64,000 bases of DNA from Haematobia irritans (Eukaryota > Arthropoda > Insecta > Diptera > Muscidae), in contig NC_134399.1 of assembly GCF_050003625.1 (NCBI RefSeq), forward strand, positions 41,494,671 to 41,558,670, given 5' to 3'. Shown here piece after piece: positions 54,666 to 64,000 of the stretch. The notes beneath the pieces are model-generated. The model searched no databases. It saw only the letters and a list, made by a program, of their open reading frames with translations, and was not told the origin of the DNA. The position numbers and the translations under genes were made by a program. Positions within the stretch are counted from its first letter, which is position 1, and each line of letters opens with the position of its first letter.

Positions 54666-55551
54666 TAGAGGTGGAGAAATATCGATAGTCGACGATAGTA
54701 CTTTCACAACCATCGATAGTTGACGATAGTACTATCGATATTCGACGATAGTATCGTCCACAATAATATACATATTTGGTTCGTATTTAAAATTTGTTTA
54801 ATATTTTAATATGAATATTTTACGATATTAAAGTTATTTGATCCAAAAGGTTTGATTTAAAAATAAAATAATGTTAACATTTTTCGCCTGTCGAAAACAA
54901 TTTGTCCCGCTTTGTTGCAGGGATGCTTGTGTCGTACAAAACGGCTCTTTGAAAGTAAGAAGCTACTGAATGTATTGACGATCTACAACTTCTGCTTGTC
55001 GGTGCAATATTGGCAGTATCCGCCGAAATAGCTGGAATCAGAGGCTAGAAATTCAAAGCCAGAATGGTATCATTTTAGATGGTCGTGAAAATTCGATGTG
55101 TTTCTGCTCGTTTTATACTCCTTTCCGCAATTAAGGCACTTTGAAAATTGTTTGTCCTGTGACCTTTTAAAATATTTCCATACTTGTAAGATTTTATTTT
55201 TCTTTTTTCTCTCGGTAGCCAAATCTTTCTCTGAGTCTGTGCTGTTGTAATCACATGCCTGACATGGTCGACTCACTGATTGTCATGGAGCTCCGAAGTT
55301 TAGCTGAAATTCAACACATAGTCAAAACTCAGAACTACTTTAAAAGTAAATATTACACCTCTTTGGAGAAAGCGATCCATTCCTTTTAATGCTGCAGCAG
55401 ACGTCACAAAAAAAGGAGAATATTTGGTGATGTGAAAGCCAAACTATCGACTAACTATCGATAGTACTATCGAAAATGTCTGGCTGCTATAGCTCGATAG
55501 TGCCCAACAATCGATAGTGCCGATAGTGCTATCGATAGTTCTCCACCTCTA
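54666..55551 (-). mobile_element. hAT element with BED-finger remnant, internally deleted
   Basis: TAGAGGTGGAG and CTCCACCTCTA are inverted termini; ATTGTGAT flanks both sides (54658-54665, 55552-55559), an 8-bp TSD. Both subterminal regions are packed with CGATAGT/ACTATCG words, several forming TATCGATA. The 886-bp body keeps a BED zinc-finger frame on the minus strand but no catalytic domain. Confidence 0.9.
55070..55276 (-). pseudogene. BED zinc-finger fragment of a hAT transposase
   Basis: The minus frame contains VWKYFKRSQDKQFSKCLNCG and KEYKTSRNTSNFHDHLK before a stop. The pattern is the BED finger at the N-terminus of hAT transposases and domesticated relatives: aromatic start, C-x2-C, the TSNxxxHL helix. 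The upstream part (MSRPCQACDYNSTDSEKD) uses a GTG-like start after a stop, and the rest of the transposase (hundreds of residues) is absent. It could still bind the element ends if expressed, but this is speculative. Confidence 0.85.
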
Positions 55552-55590
55552 ATTGTGATACCACATTGGTGAACTTCTCTTCTCATTTCC

Positions 55591-56087
55591 CTTCGCAGTG
55601 GGTTCACATTTCATTGAGTGTATAAATGACAATGCCTTTGCTCATCTATGTACAATTTGTGGAAAATTTCTCCTTAAATTATTGACACATAATTTAAAAA
55701 ATTAAGTACATATAATTTTACTTATGACATCAATTTTTCGTTTTGAATTTTTGAGTCGAAAATTTCAAAATTTACTGTGTGGCTAAGACACACAAACTAA
55801 CTGCTGAAAATATTCCACTTAAAGTTAAAATTCAGTCATAAAATTCACTTAAAGTTAAAATGTATATACTTACGGATTGCATAAGCTTTCTCAGAAGAAA
55901 TCTGGAGATGGGTTTATAATGTATTCCCCTCTTATTTACCCTCACGGTTCTATAACTTTCACGGTTTATTGTCTAAATTGTTGAATCCACGTTTATTTTT
56001 CATGTTTTAATACAAAAATACTCTGTTAACTGCATTTCTCACATCTCGGGTAATTGCCAAAAAATGTTATCCCCAAAGTAACAAGTA
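55591..56087. other. AT-rich spacer
   Basis: AATTCACTTAAAGTTAAAAT is present in two tandem partial copies near 55815-55860. No gene. Confidence 0.4.
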
Positions 56088-57019
56088 AAGGGTGATTTGT
56101 TAAGAGCTTGATAACTTTTTTTAAAAAAAAACGCATAAAATTTGCAAAATCTCATCGGTTCTTTATTTGAAACGTTAGATTGGTCCATGACATTTACTTT
56201 TTGAAGATAATTTCATTTAAATGTTGACCGCGGCTGCGTCTTAGGTGGTCCATTCGGAAAGTCCAATTTTGGGCAACTTTTTCGAGCATTTCGGCCGGAA
56301 TAGCCCGAATTTCTTCGGAAATGTTGTCTTCCAAAGCTGGAATAGTTGCTGGCTTATTTCTGTAGACTTTAGACTTGACGTAGCCCCACAAAAAATAGTC
56401 TAAAGGCGTCAAATCGCATGATCTTGGTGGCCAACTTACCGGTCCATTTCTTGAGATGAATTGTTCTCCGAAGTTCTCCCTCAAAATGGCCATAGAATCG
56501 CGAGCTGTGTGGCATGTAGCGCCATCTTGTTGAAACCACATGTCAACCAAGTTCAGTTCTTCCATTTTTGGCAACAAAAAGTTTGTTAGCATCGAACGAT
56601 AGCGATCGCCATTCACCGTAACGTTGCGTCCAACAGCATCTTTGAAAAAATACGGTCCAATGATTCCACCAGCGTACAAACCACACCAAACAGTGCATTT
56701 TTCGGGATGCATGGGCAGTTCTTGAACGGCTTCTGGTTGCTCTTCACTCCAAATGCGGCAATTTTGCTTATTTACGTAGCCATTCAACCAGAAATGAGCC
56801 GCATCGCTGAACAAAATTTGTCGATAAAAAAGCGGATTTTCTGCCAACTTTTCTAGGGCCCATTCACTGAAAATTCGACGTTGTGGCAGATCATAAGTCT
56901 ATTCATGATGAAATGTCAAAGCATACTGAGCATCTTTCTCTTTGACACCATGTCTGAAATCCCACGTGATCTGTCAAATACTAATGCATGAAAATCCTAA
57001 CCTCAAAAGAATCACCCTT
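56088..57019 (-). mobile_element. DD41D element, copy 3
   Basis: Inverse of copy 1 with TA at 56086-56087 and 57020-57021. It is 932 bp and shares the internal deletion junction of copies 1 and 2. Confidence 0.92.
56194..56906 (-). pseudogene. DD41D transposase fragment with N-terminal frameshift
   Basis: Near identical to the frame at 4909-5622, but just after MNRL the sequence differs (CTTATGATCTGCCAC in place of CTTACTAACGAGCCAC), shifting the first codons out of frame. The catalytic frame is open from LAENPLFYRQILFSD with the motif FSDAAHFW (Glu to Ala after the first Asp), QQDGATCH and TPLDYFLWG. No DNA-binding domain. Confidence 0.88.
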
Positions 57020-57021
57020 TA

Positions 57022-58191
57022 CTTAGATTTTTCTTCGTATAATAATATAGCCCTATGAATTCATCGAAGGATGACTCAATTATTGTTAAAATAATAAATA
57101 TAATATAATAATATTCGGTGTGAATTAAAAATTGTTTGAACGTATTATAAGTGAGGTCGATTTTGATGTATGGGGTGTTCGACAAGAAAATTTGGAATAT
57201 GGTTGGGTTGGCTGGTGTAAGATCAGAACAGCTAGAACTTTGTATCGAGATATCTTATTCCTCTAAAAATAGTCTATTAAGAAAATCCCACAATATGATT
57301 TGATTTGTAAATTAGCATTTATTTATTTTTATAGTTCGATTTCTTATTTTTCTAAATTAAAACCTTAATGAAATTTTAATTTTATCTCTTTATTATCTAA
57401 CTAGAATTATTCAATTGGTAATATTGTAATTTTATATATGTATATATTTCTTTTAGTTTTATATAACACAAAAATTTACAATAGTTCTTGGAAATAGGCA
57501 AATAAAATACATACATATATACTTAGATCATTCTTTGCAATTTCCAATTATAATTAATTCGCAATAATACAGATAATCTTACAAATGCGTGTAATAATTA
57601 TTCTTAGTTTGTATAAAATTAGAGTTTAGTTGCCACTACTTTTACTGAAATCATTATAGTTGAAAATTAAATGTTCATATTTCGACAAGTTGATAAAACC
57701 AGTGATTTGCTTAGAAGTCATATTAACACGCCACATCTTTGGCAACAAGCGTAATATATATAAATTTATTATTAATATTTTATTGATGGTGTGTTGCCTT
57801 TATTGAAAATTAACGTTTCTTATTTGAGATTTTAGTCTGCATATTTTAGATAGCTTTGAAAATACTTTTTCTATTTTTTGTTTTGTTTCATTTGATGCTC
57901 AATTTTATTTTTAAATTTTATAGTCTACAATAATACATAAAAATGAATTGCGTTTGTAGATTCGTACTTGGTGTTCGTTTGTTTGTGTACTCTTCGAAAA
58001 AAGGATACTATGTTCGCTATCTCCGTATTCAATATGAAAGAAATATATATAATTTTATAATATAAAATATGTTAAACTTGTCTTATTGTACAGCAAGTCT
58101 CAACGAAAACAAAAAAAAAACACTAAACTCGTTTCTCCAGAATATATATAACGTGCAACTCTGCTATCAACTGTTTAATACACACTGAAAG
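57022..58191. other. AT-rich intergenic sequence
   Basis: No gene or repeat boundary recognised. Short ATATATA runs occur around 57430 and 57510. Confidence 0.4.
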
Positions 58192-58718
58192 AAATATTGT
58201 CCTGAGGTCAAAGATTTTAAAATACGAATGCAAATTTTGCTTTTCAATGAATTCGTATTGTTCTTATAATTAAGTGATTTGACTGCAAAATGGGTCTTCT
58301 AACATGAAACAAAAAAATGTTGGGCTAAGGTCAACTTGACTTTAATTGTTGTCTTTAAATTTGATGTCTTTTTGCATCTTGACTACAAAGCAAAAAATCC
58401 TTCAAATATAGGACATATTTTTCAACACTTTATTTTGAAGACGTTTTTTACTTGAAATTTCTACTGGAAGTCAAGTCCGAATTTCGAAATTTAAGTTGTC
58501 ATTAACTCGTTTTTAAAGGACTTTGATAGCATATGAAGAAAAAACGAAAAATTAAATTTGCTTCCTAGAAGCAAGTCCACAAAACCCAAATTTAAAAGAG
58601 AATTGTGTCTTAAATGTATCCTTACTTGTATTCCCCGCTTCTTTGGCTCGGAATCAATACAAACATTTTTAAAGTAAAGACAAAACCTTTGGAACCGGGC
58701 ATCCTTTTTACCAGTGCA
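58192..58718 (+). mobile_element. ACACTGAAAGAAATAT MITE (family Z), copy 3
   Basis: Starts ACACTGAAAGAAATATTGTC and ends CTTTGGAACCGGGCATCC, then TTTTTACCAGTG. The outer ACACTG/CAGTG bases are inverted. The interior matches 48064-48686 (CTTTGGCTCGGAATCAATAC, TTGCATCTTGACTACAAAG). Non-coding. Confidence 0.75.
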
Positions 58719-59222
58719 ATGATAAAACCAACCAAAATCTTATAGTGTGTTGCATATTTTGCAAACACTTTAAATTATGTTTTAAGAAAATCAAAAGAAT
58801 TTATTCGCTATACATATAAATACATATGTATAGATTTTGTAATTCGTTTTAAATAATTTGAAATCTCAATTCATTTTTTAATTCAATTAAGATCAATAAG
58901 TGTTTCGTGAAAGATGTCTTACATTAACTTACAAAATATATGGGCTTAAGATATCTCTAAACTTTTAGAAATAGATGCCTTCAAAATACACTTAAAATTT
59001 GGTGGCCAAGACCATAAATATAGAATTAAAATCTATTAGAATTAGCTGAACAAGAAGATATCGTACACGCAACATTTGAGTGGAACCCCCAATAATCCGT
59101 AAATCTAAAACCGGAAATCCCTTTATTGAATATAACATCATATAGACAAAGATGGAGAATGTGTATACGCTAATTGCCGAGAGAACGTCCCTGATACGAA
59201 TTACAATGTAAAAAATCTTTTA
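58719..59222. other. AT-rich spacer
   Basis: Nothing recognisable. Confidence 0.4.
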
Positions 59223-59709
59223 TACACTCAAAAAAAAAAGTGAACCCTATATTTCACTAAAGCCGATTTAACTATATTTTAGTTCATAGAATTATTACAT
59301 TTTAAGAAAGTTTCCATGACTCTAATATCTTTTTGCGTACGTTAGTTAAACAGAGGAAAAAATTATACACAAATGAAGCGATTAACTAAAACCGTGTATC
59401 CCACAAAATAGTTCAGAATTTCTTAAATTTTGTAAATTTTACCAATAATGCGCCCATCTTGAACTTCGTATGGCACTAAAGACATTCTTGCCATTTTGAA
59501 CTCCAATTTTTTCCTTCAAACTACAAAATTTTCTTTGTCAAGTGAAAAAAATTAATTATGTTTAATAAATTTTCTTGAATTTGTCGAAAAATATTTACTT
59601 ATTTTTGTGATATCGGCGTGATGTCAGCGTTTGTAGTACTGTTTAGTTAAAATTTTCTAAAATTAACCAAAATTTTTCTTCCTGGTGGGTTCACTGTTTT
59701 TTCAGTGTA
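59223..59709. mobile_element. TACACT TIR MITE
   Basis: TACACTCAAAAAAAAAAGTG followed by AACCC is mirrored by GGGTTCACTGTTTTTTCAGT ending GTA. The interior word GAACTTCGTATGGCACTAAA resembles a block in R1 (332-965), so they are probably one family. Non-coding. Confidence 0.7.
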
Positions 59710-60000
59710 GTCAACCTTTTGTAGACAACATAGTACCCATTATTCGAAACCTACCAGTGTATGAATTTTTTGTTTCTTAAATCGAAATAATTTTTAGTGT
59801 AGGCTTACAATTCCTTAATAATTCACAAAAAAAAAAATTCACATCTATATTTAAATTTATATAGTTACCATATAAATAAGTAAACCTGTACCTATTATTC
59901 TGCATCTATTAATTATTGATATTTATTTCACATTGAAAAAATCATTCATACATTTACATGTATGGTATTGAGGATATATGATTTACGACCATGTTCATGT

Positions 60001-60174
60001 AGCTCCGTTAGTCTTTAACTGCCAGTTAACGGACTGAAAATTTCAAAGATTTTCTCTGCGGTTAACTTTATCTGAAACATTTTCAGTAATAAAGTTCCTA
60101 ACTGGCTTATGGAATATATTGGCAAGATAACAGATATGTCCACAGTAAGATTTAAAAGTTCGTTAGCTAACGGA
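60001..60174. mobile_element. Short AGCTCCGTTAG inverted-repeat element
   Basis: AGCTCCGTTAG at the left and CTAACGGAGCT at the right are exact 11-bp inverted repeats, with TTAACGG words inside. The TSD is unclear. Non-coding. Confidence 0.5.
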
Positions 60175-60415
60175 GCTTCATGCAAATGGGGGTTATTGTG
60201 ATACAATGTCTTGCAAACTATTAGGAATATTTTAGTATTTCCGTGTCCAGTTAAAATCTTCATTTATTTTTCATTGTGTAAAAGGCACTGTTGTTATTTT
60301 TTGTTTTCTTGTTGCAAATGTATATGTGTAGGCTGTGATTATGACATATGTGTTCGTACATACATACAAACCAATTTATTGCCAATTAGATGAAATCCTC
60401 TTACTATATACTCGT

Positions 60416-60604
<189 letters not shown>

Positions 60605-60813
60605 TTGATATTTGAAATCTTCCACTTATATGCAAAGGGAGAACTCAATTCTGGAAAAGGAGAGATTTCTAGCTTGTTGTGAATAGAGAGTAAAATAAAC
60701 TTGTTCTGTCTCCAATCAATTAATTAATTTTTAATTTTGATTGTTTGAGTCATGGTCATGATATTATCCATCGTCAACATTAGTTCTAACGTAGTAAACA
60801 AAATAAAAACAAG

Positions 60814-60935
60814 TTCGGCCGGACCGAATCTAAAATACCCACCACCATAGAATGCATACAATAATTTTCAAGAGAAATTGACGGAACATACCCCTATCTC
60901 AAGACAATCGGTTTACGAATGTGAATTTGTAACAT
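60814..60935 (-). mobile_element. Small fragment of a Helentron-like element
   Basis: ACAAGTTCGGCCGGACCGAA followed by TACCCACCACCATAGAATG joins a tail (inverse of the ACTTGTT end) directly to a CCACCATAG subterminal repeat. The array is missing. Confidence 0.55.
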
Positions 60936-61040
60936 TGGATTTGATATTTGTTTGCCCTGAAGAAGTCAAATCAGCAATGAACTTATATCACAGATATCAG
61001 GAGTGATAATTGACGCCTTGAAAATATTATTACATATAAT

Positions 61041-61461
61041 AGGCCTGTTTTCTTTTAGCACTGGATACCCTAAGCCGTGAAAGACTATAAGAAAACAGAG
61101 TACTCGTTTATCCCGGACATCTACAAAAATATACAACACTGTCAGCAGTTGTTTAAAAACAATCACAGAAAAGAAGTGAAATCTAGCATTTTTAATGTAT
61201 GAAATTCTCCAATTAGTAATAAATATTTGCTGTTGCGATTATTTATGAGACTGTACCACTTTGAATTTCATGTTTTTCGATAAATTAGTCACAATAAATT
61301 GCTATTGGGAATCGAAGAAGCGTCACTTTATCAAAATACAGTCTGGCAACATCGGCGCGACTTGCGCTGAAGAGATGTTCTGGATAGAACACCAGTGCAG
61401 CGATGTTCTGGATAGCCCATACAAATGTTGCATCCAGTGCTAAAAGATAACAGCCCTAATG
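61041..61461. mobile_element. TIR element with CTGTT.TCTTTTAGCACTGGA ends
   Basis: AGGCCTGTTTTCTTTTAGCA with CTGGAT at the left pairs with ATCCAGTGCTAAAAGATAAC and AGCCCT at the right. The right half has the word GTTCTGGATAG twice. No perfect TSD was found. Non-coding. Confidence 0.55.
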
Positions 61462-61680
61462 TATGTTTAATGTTAGATGGACCACTTTTTCTTGTCACCA
61501 CAATCATGGTACGTCCATCTATATGTAGTATGCCTTTTGTTTCTATAATGACATTTTCATGCACCGTGAACTTGAAAGTTGGCAGAGGTACTGAAACAAA
61601 TTCCATATACTTTGTTCAGTACTGTACCTCCTAATTCACCTGCAATGTAGTTTCCTGATATGTCCATGTGACCAGATCAA
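61462..61680 (-). other. Exon-like coding stretch, unidentified
   Basis: The minus strand reads VPLPTFKFTVHENVIIETKG and ILHIDGRTMIVVTRKSGPSN before meeting the TIR element at 61461. A TTTGTTTCAG acceptor-like site lies immediately upstream (about 61595). The composition looks more protein-like than other random frames here, but I do not recognise the family. It may be a host exon or a piece of an old transposon. Confidence 0.3.
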
Positions 61681-61708
61681 TACAAATGGAACTGTCCGGT
61701 CATTCGAA

Positions 61709-61947
61709 CACAGAAATATTTTTTTTTCAATTAAAATCTTAATTGAGTTTTAAAAAATATTCAATTAAAAATTTAATTGATTCAAAAAATTTTTTAATTG
61801 AAACAAAAATTAATATTATCAATTAATTTTTTAATTGGATCAATTAATTTTTTAATTGATGCTATCATTTCTGTGATTGAAGACATTTCAATTAAAAAAT
61901 AATTAGGTCCATTAATTTCGTGATTGAATCAGAAAAAAAATTGTGTG
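61709..61947 (-). mobile_element. TTAATTTTTTAATTG MITE, copy B (uninterrupted)
   Basis: ACAGAAATATTTTTTTTTCA at the left and CGTGATTGAATCAGAAAAAA at the right enclose repeated AATTAATTTTTTAATTGA words. It is the inverse of 24164-24321 plus 27295-27414 and acts as the empty site for that hAT insertion. Confidence 0.8.
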
Positions 61948-62935
61948 AATAGAGACTTTTCGAGTTGTGGAGAGAATGAAGCCGACCAGTTTTTGTCGGC
62001 GGCGCACAGAGGGGCAAGATCGCAAAAAATAGAGATTAATTGAAAAATTAATTTTTTTGCTTTTTGAAAAATACTTAGGATCCGATTAAAGTATATGAAA
62101 TTCTACATCACTACTGAAAATTTCAATGTCATATGTTGTTTACTTGTCAAGCTGCATTATGTTAAAGTTAAACAATTTTTGAGCTATTCGCGCAAAGTAG
62201 TATTTTTTTTAAATTCGGTATATTTCGGAGCCTAATATATAGTATTTCGCAAACCAAAAGTAATATTTTCACTATGGAATCTTCAACCTCTGGTATTTTA
62301 GCGTTGTTCTACAAAAATTGTGTAAACAAAAAATGTGTATAAATATTTTGAAAAAATATTTTAAAATGTGTCTAAATTTTGGCTATTTTCAAAATATTCT
62401 TGGATATTTAAACATGAATGTGGTCACTTGGCGTTAGAATATTAATGTTTTAATAAACTACAATTCCTAGGCTTTCATATTAAGTATTAAAATGTTGCGC
62501 GTTTTTGCGCGAAATTTTTTTATTAAATTAACTGTGAAAATAGTCACTCAAGCAAAAAACACGAGTTTTTGTCTTTTCTTAGCTTTTTCTTCGTTTTCTT
62601 TGTTATAACTGTTGTTTTTAAATATCGTTAGCAACTGTGTGTTACAATGATAAGAGTACATATTTGTTATTGTGCGTTATGTGTTGTGTATTGAAATGCG
62701 AAAACGTCAACACGTCTGACGTTTTCACATGATGTAAAACTTGTAATTGGGTTCCTGGGTTGTCCGAAACAAAGATTTTAAGAACTACAGAGAACATTTT
62801 TCTCGCAAATGTAGTCGAGGGGATTGCCACCGAGACATATTAAATAGATTACTACTTAGTTAAGATCCAATCCTATCTGGTAAATCAAAATTGCTAAAAA
62901 AAGAAAAAATCCACCAACTTCCAAAATCAGTGATA
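61948..62935. other. AT-rich spacer, possible exon near the right end
   Basis: Mostly featureless. Just before the DD41D insertion a frame open from about 62863 (KLLKKEKIHQLPKSVI) is in phase with the open frame beyond the element (see 63871-63999). No other gene is visible. Confidence 0.35.
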
Positions 62936-63868
62936 AAGGGTGATTCTTTTGAGGTTAGGATTTTCATGCATTAGTATTTGACAGATCACGTGGGAGTTCA
63001 GACATGGTGTCAAAGAGAAAGATGCTCAGTATGCTTTGACATTTCATCATGAATAGACTTACTAACGAGCAACGCTTGCAAATCATTGAATTTTATTACC
63101 AAAATCAGTGGCAGAAAATCCGCTTTTTTATCGACAAATTTTGTTCAGCGATGAGGCTCATTTCTGGTTGAATGGCTACGTAAATAAGCAAAATTGCCGC
63201 ATTTGGAGTGAAGAGCAACCAGAAGCCGTTCAATAACTGCCCATGCATCCCGAAAAATGCACTGTTTGGTGTGGTTTGTACGCTGGTGGAATCATTGGAC
63301 CGTATTTTTTCAAAGATGCTGTTGGACGCAACGTTACGGTGAATGGCGATCGCTATCGTTCGATGCTAACAAACTTTTTGTTGCCAAAAATGGAAGAACT
63401 GAACTTGGTTGACATGTGGTTTCAACAAGATGGCGCTACATGCCACACAGCTCGCGATTCTATGGCCATTTTGAGGGAAAACTTCGGAGAACAATTCATC
63501 TCAAGAAATGGACCGGTAAGTTGGCCACCAAGATCATGCGATTTGACGCCTTTAGACTATTTTTTGTGGGGCTACGTCAAGTCTAAAGTCTACAGAAATA
63601 AGCCAGCAACTATTCCAGCTTTGGAAGACAACATTTCCGAAGAAATTCGGGCTATTCCGGCCGAAATGCTCGAAAAAGTTGCCCAAAATTGGACTTTCCG
63701 AATGGACCACCTAAGACGCAGCCGCGGTCAACATTTAAATGAAATTATCTTCAAAAAGTAAATGTCATGGACCAATCTAACGTTTCAAATAAAGAAACGA
63801 TGAGATTTTGCAAATTTTATGCGTTTTTTTTAAAAAAAAAGTTATCAAGCTCTTAACAAATCACCCTT
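62936..63868 (+). mobile_element. DD41D element, copy 4 (different deletion)
   Basis: Same ends, with TA at 62934-62935 and 63869-63870. The 5' part differs from copies 1-3: it keeps more of the true transposase start before the deletion, so it is an independent derivative. Confidence 0.92.
63049..63761 (+). pseudogene. DD41D transposase, independent deletion and stop
   Basis: Opens MNRLTNEQRLQIIEFYYQNQ, evidently the authentic N-terminus leading into the DNA-binding region, then jumps to the linker out of frame (TGGCAGAAAATCCGC). A TAA at 63233-63235 replaces the GAA of VQELPMHP. From 63243 the rest of the catalytic domain is open (QQDGATCH and TPLDYFLWG present), but the first catalytic Asp region is out of reach of that start. 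Confidence 0.9.
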
Positions 63869-63870
63869 TA

Positions 63871-63999
63871 GATCTACTTGTTTCGCCTTCAGTTTTGACG
63901 AACGTGGCACCAGAAGGCACAAATCATGAAACAGATGACGACGATGATTATATGGAGGACAATGCATTCGAGTTTGATGACTTTGGGCATATATTTTAA
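63871..63999 (+). other. Exon-like acidic C-terminus interrupted by DD41D copy 4
   Basis: Reads DLLVSPSVLTNVAPEGTNHE, then TDDDDDYMEDNAFEFDDF and GHIF before TAA at 63997. The frame joins in phase with KIHQLPKSVI left of the transposon, across a single TA, giving about 57 residues from the nearest upstream stop. The acidic tail and even codon use look coding. I do not recognise the protein; it may be a host terminal exon or part of another transposon, and the right edge of the window prevents checking. Confidence 0.35.
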
Positions 64000-64000
64000 A

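Larger units (their letters stand above)
54600..55590 (-). mobile_element. SINE 3' part split by a hAT element
   Basis: GGTTAGGTTAGGTATAGTGG, the GGCAGCCCGATATTTCAG block and CACTTAGACTATTCAGGCC lie left of the hAT; TTGTGATACCACATTGGTGA and ACTTCTCTTCTCA lie right. Together they match the minus-strand tails at 15340 and 19791. The tRNA head is missing. Confidence 0.85.

Overview
This window is nuclear DNA from a higher fly, most likely a calyptrate of the house-fly/stable-fly type. The evidence is AT-rich non-coding sequence, a spliced insect glutathione S-transferase theta gene, a mariner very close to the irritans (Himar1-type) subfamily first known from horn fly, DD41D and DD37E Tc1/mariner elements, and dense interspersed repeats. 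The species call is inference.

The only host gene I can support is a theta-class GST on the + strand, with exons at 13527-13813, 14078-14213 and 23574-23740 and a poly(A) signal at 23819. Its first exon, carrying the catalytic N-terminus, was not found in the window. Its last intron is 9.4 kb long and is packed with repeats: a chimeric tRNA-like element, two SINEs, a Helentron-like element, palindromic MITEs and a 396-bp tandem repeat. Two short exon-like stretches (61462-61680 minus, 63871-63999 plus) may belong to other genes but are unresolved.

Almost everything else is transposon, often nested three or four deep with readable target-site duplications (TSDs). By region: 1-7900 holds a duplicated repeat, a DD41D element, a tandem pair of CGTGAG-rich elements sharing one target, and other TIR elements. 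8048-10650 is a TIR element split by a Helentron-like (HINE) element. 11028-13445 is tandemly duplicated repeat. 13527-23740 is the GST gene. 24164-27414 is a hAT element inside a MITE. 27927-31631 is a dead Tc1-like element plus a chimeric element. 31669-34351 is a pogo-like > HINE > hAT-like nest. 34536-37150 holds remnants of a Myb/SANT-type protein and a hAT transposase. 37377-39211 is a HINE with 153-bp repeats. 39755-43890 holds an Himar-like mariner, a foldback element and a DD37E element. 44766-48722 is a HINE split by a chimeric element that itself carries a DD41D element. 49940-54534 is a LOA/Jockey-like LINE with an antisense copy of its own 3' end inserted in it. 54600-55590 is a SINE split by a BED-finger hAT remnant. 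56088-57019 and 62936-63868 are two more DD41D copies.

The elements are functionally linked. The SINEs share their 3' tail with the LINE, so LINE machinery probably mobilised them. Three of the four DD41D copies share one internal deletion, so they are non-autonomous derivatives moved in trans. No transposase or reverse transcriptase here looks fully intact. Most boundaries come from terminal repeats and TSDs read by eye and may be off by a few bases.
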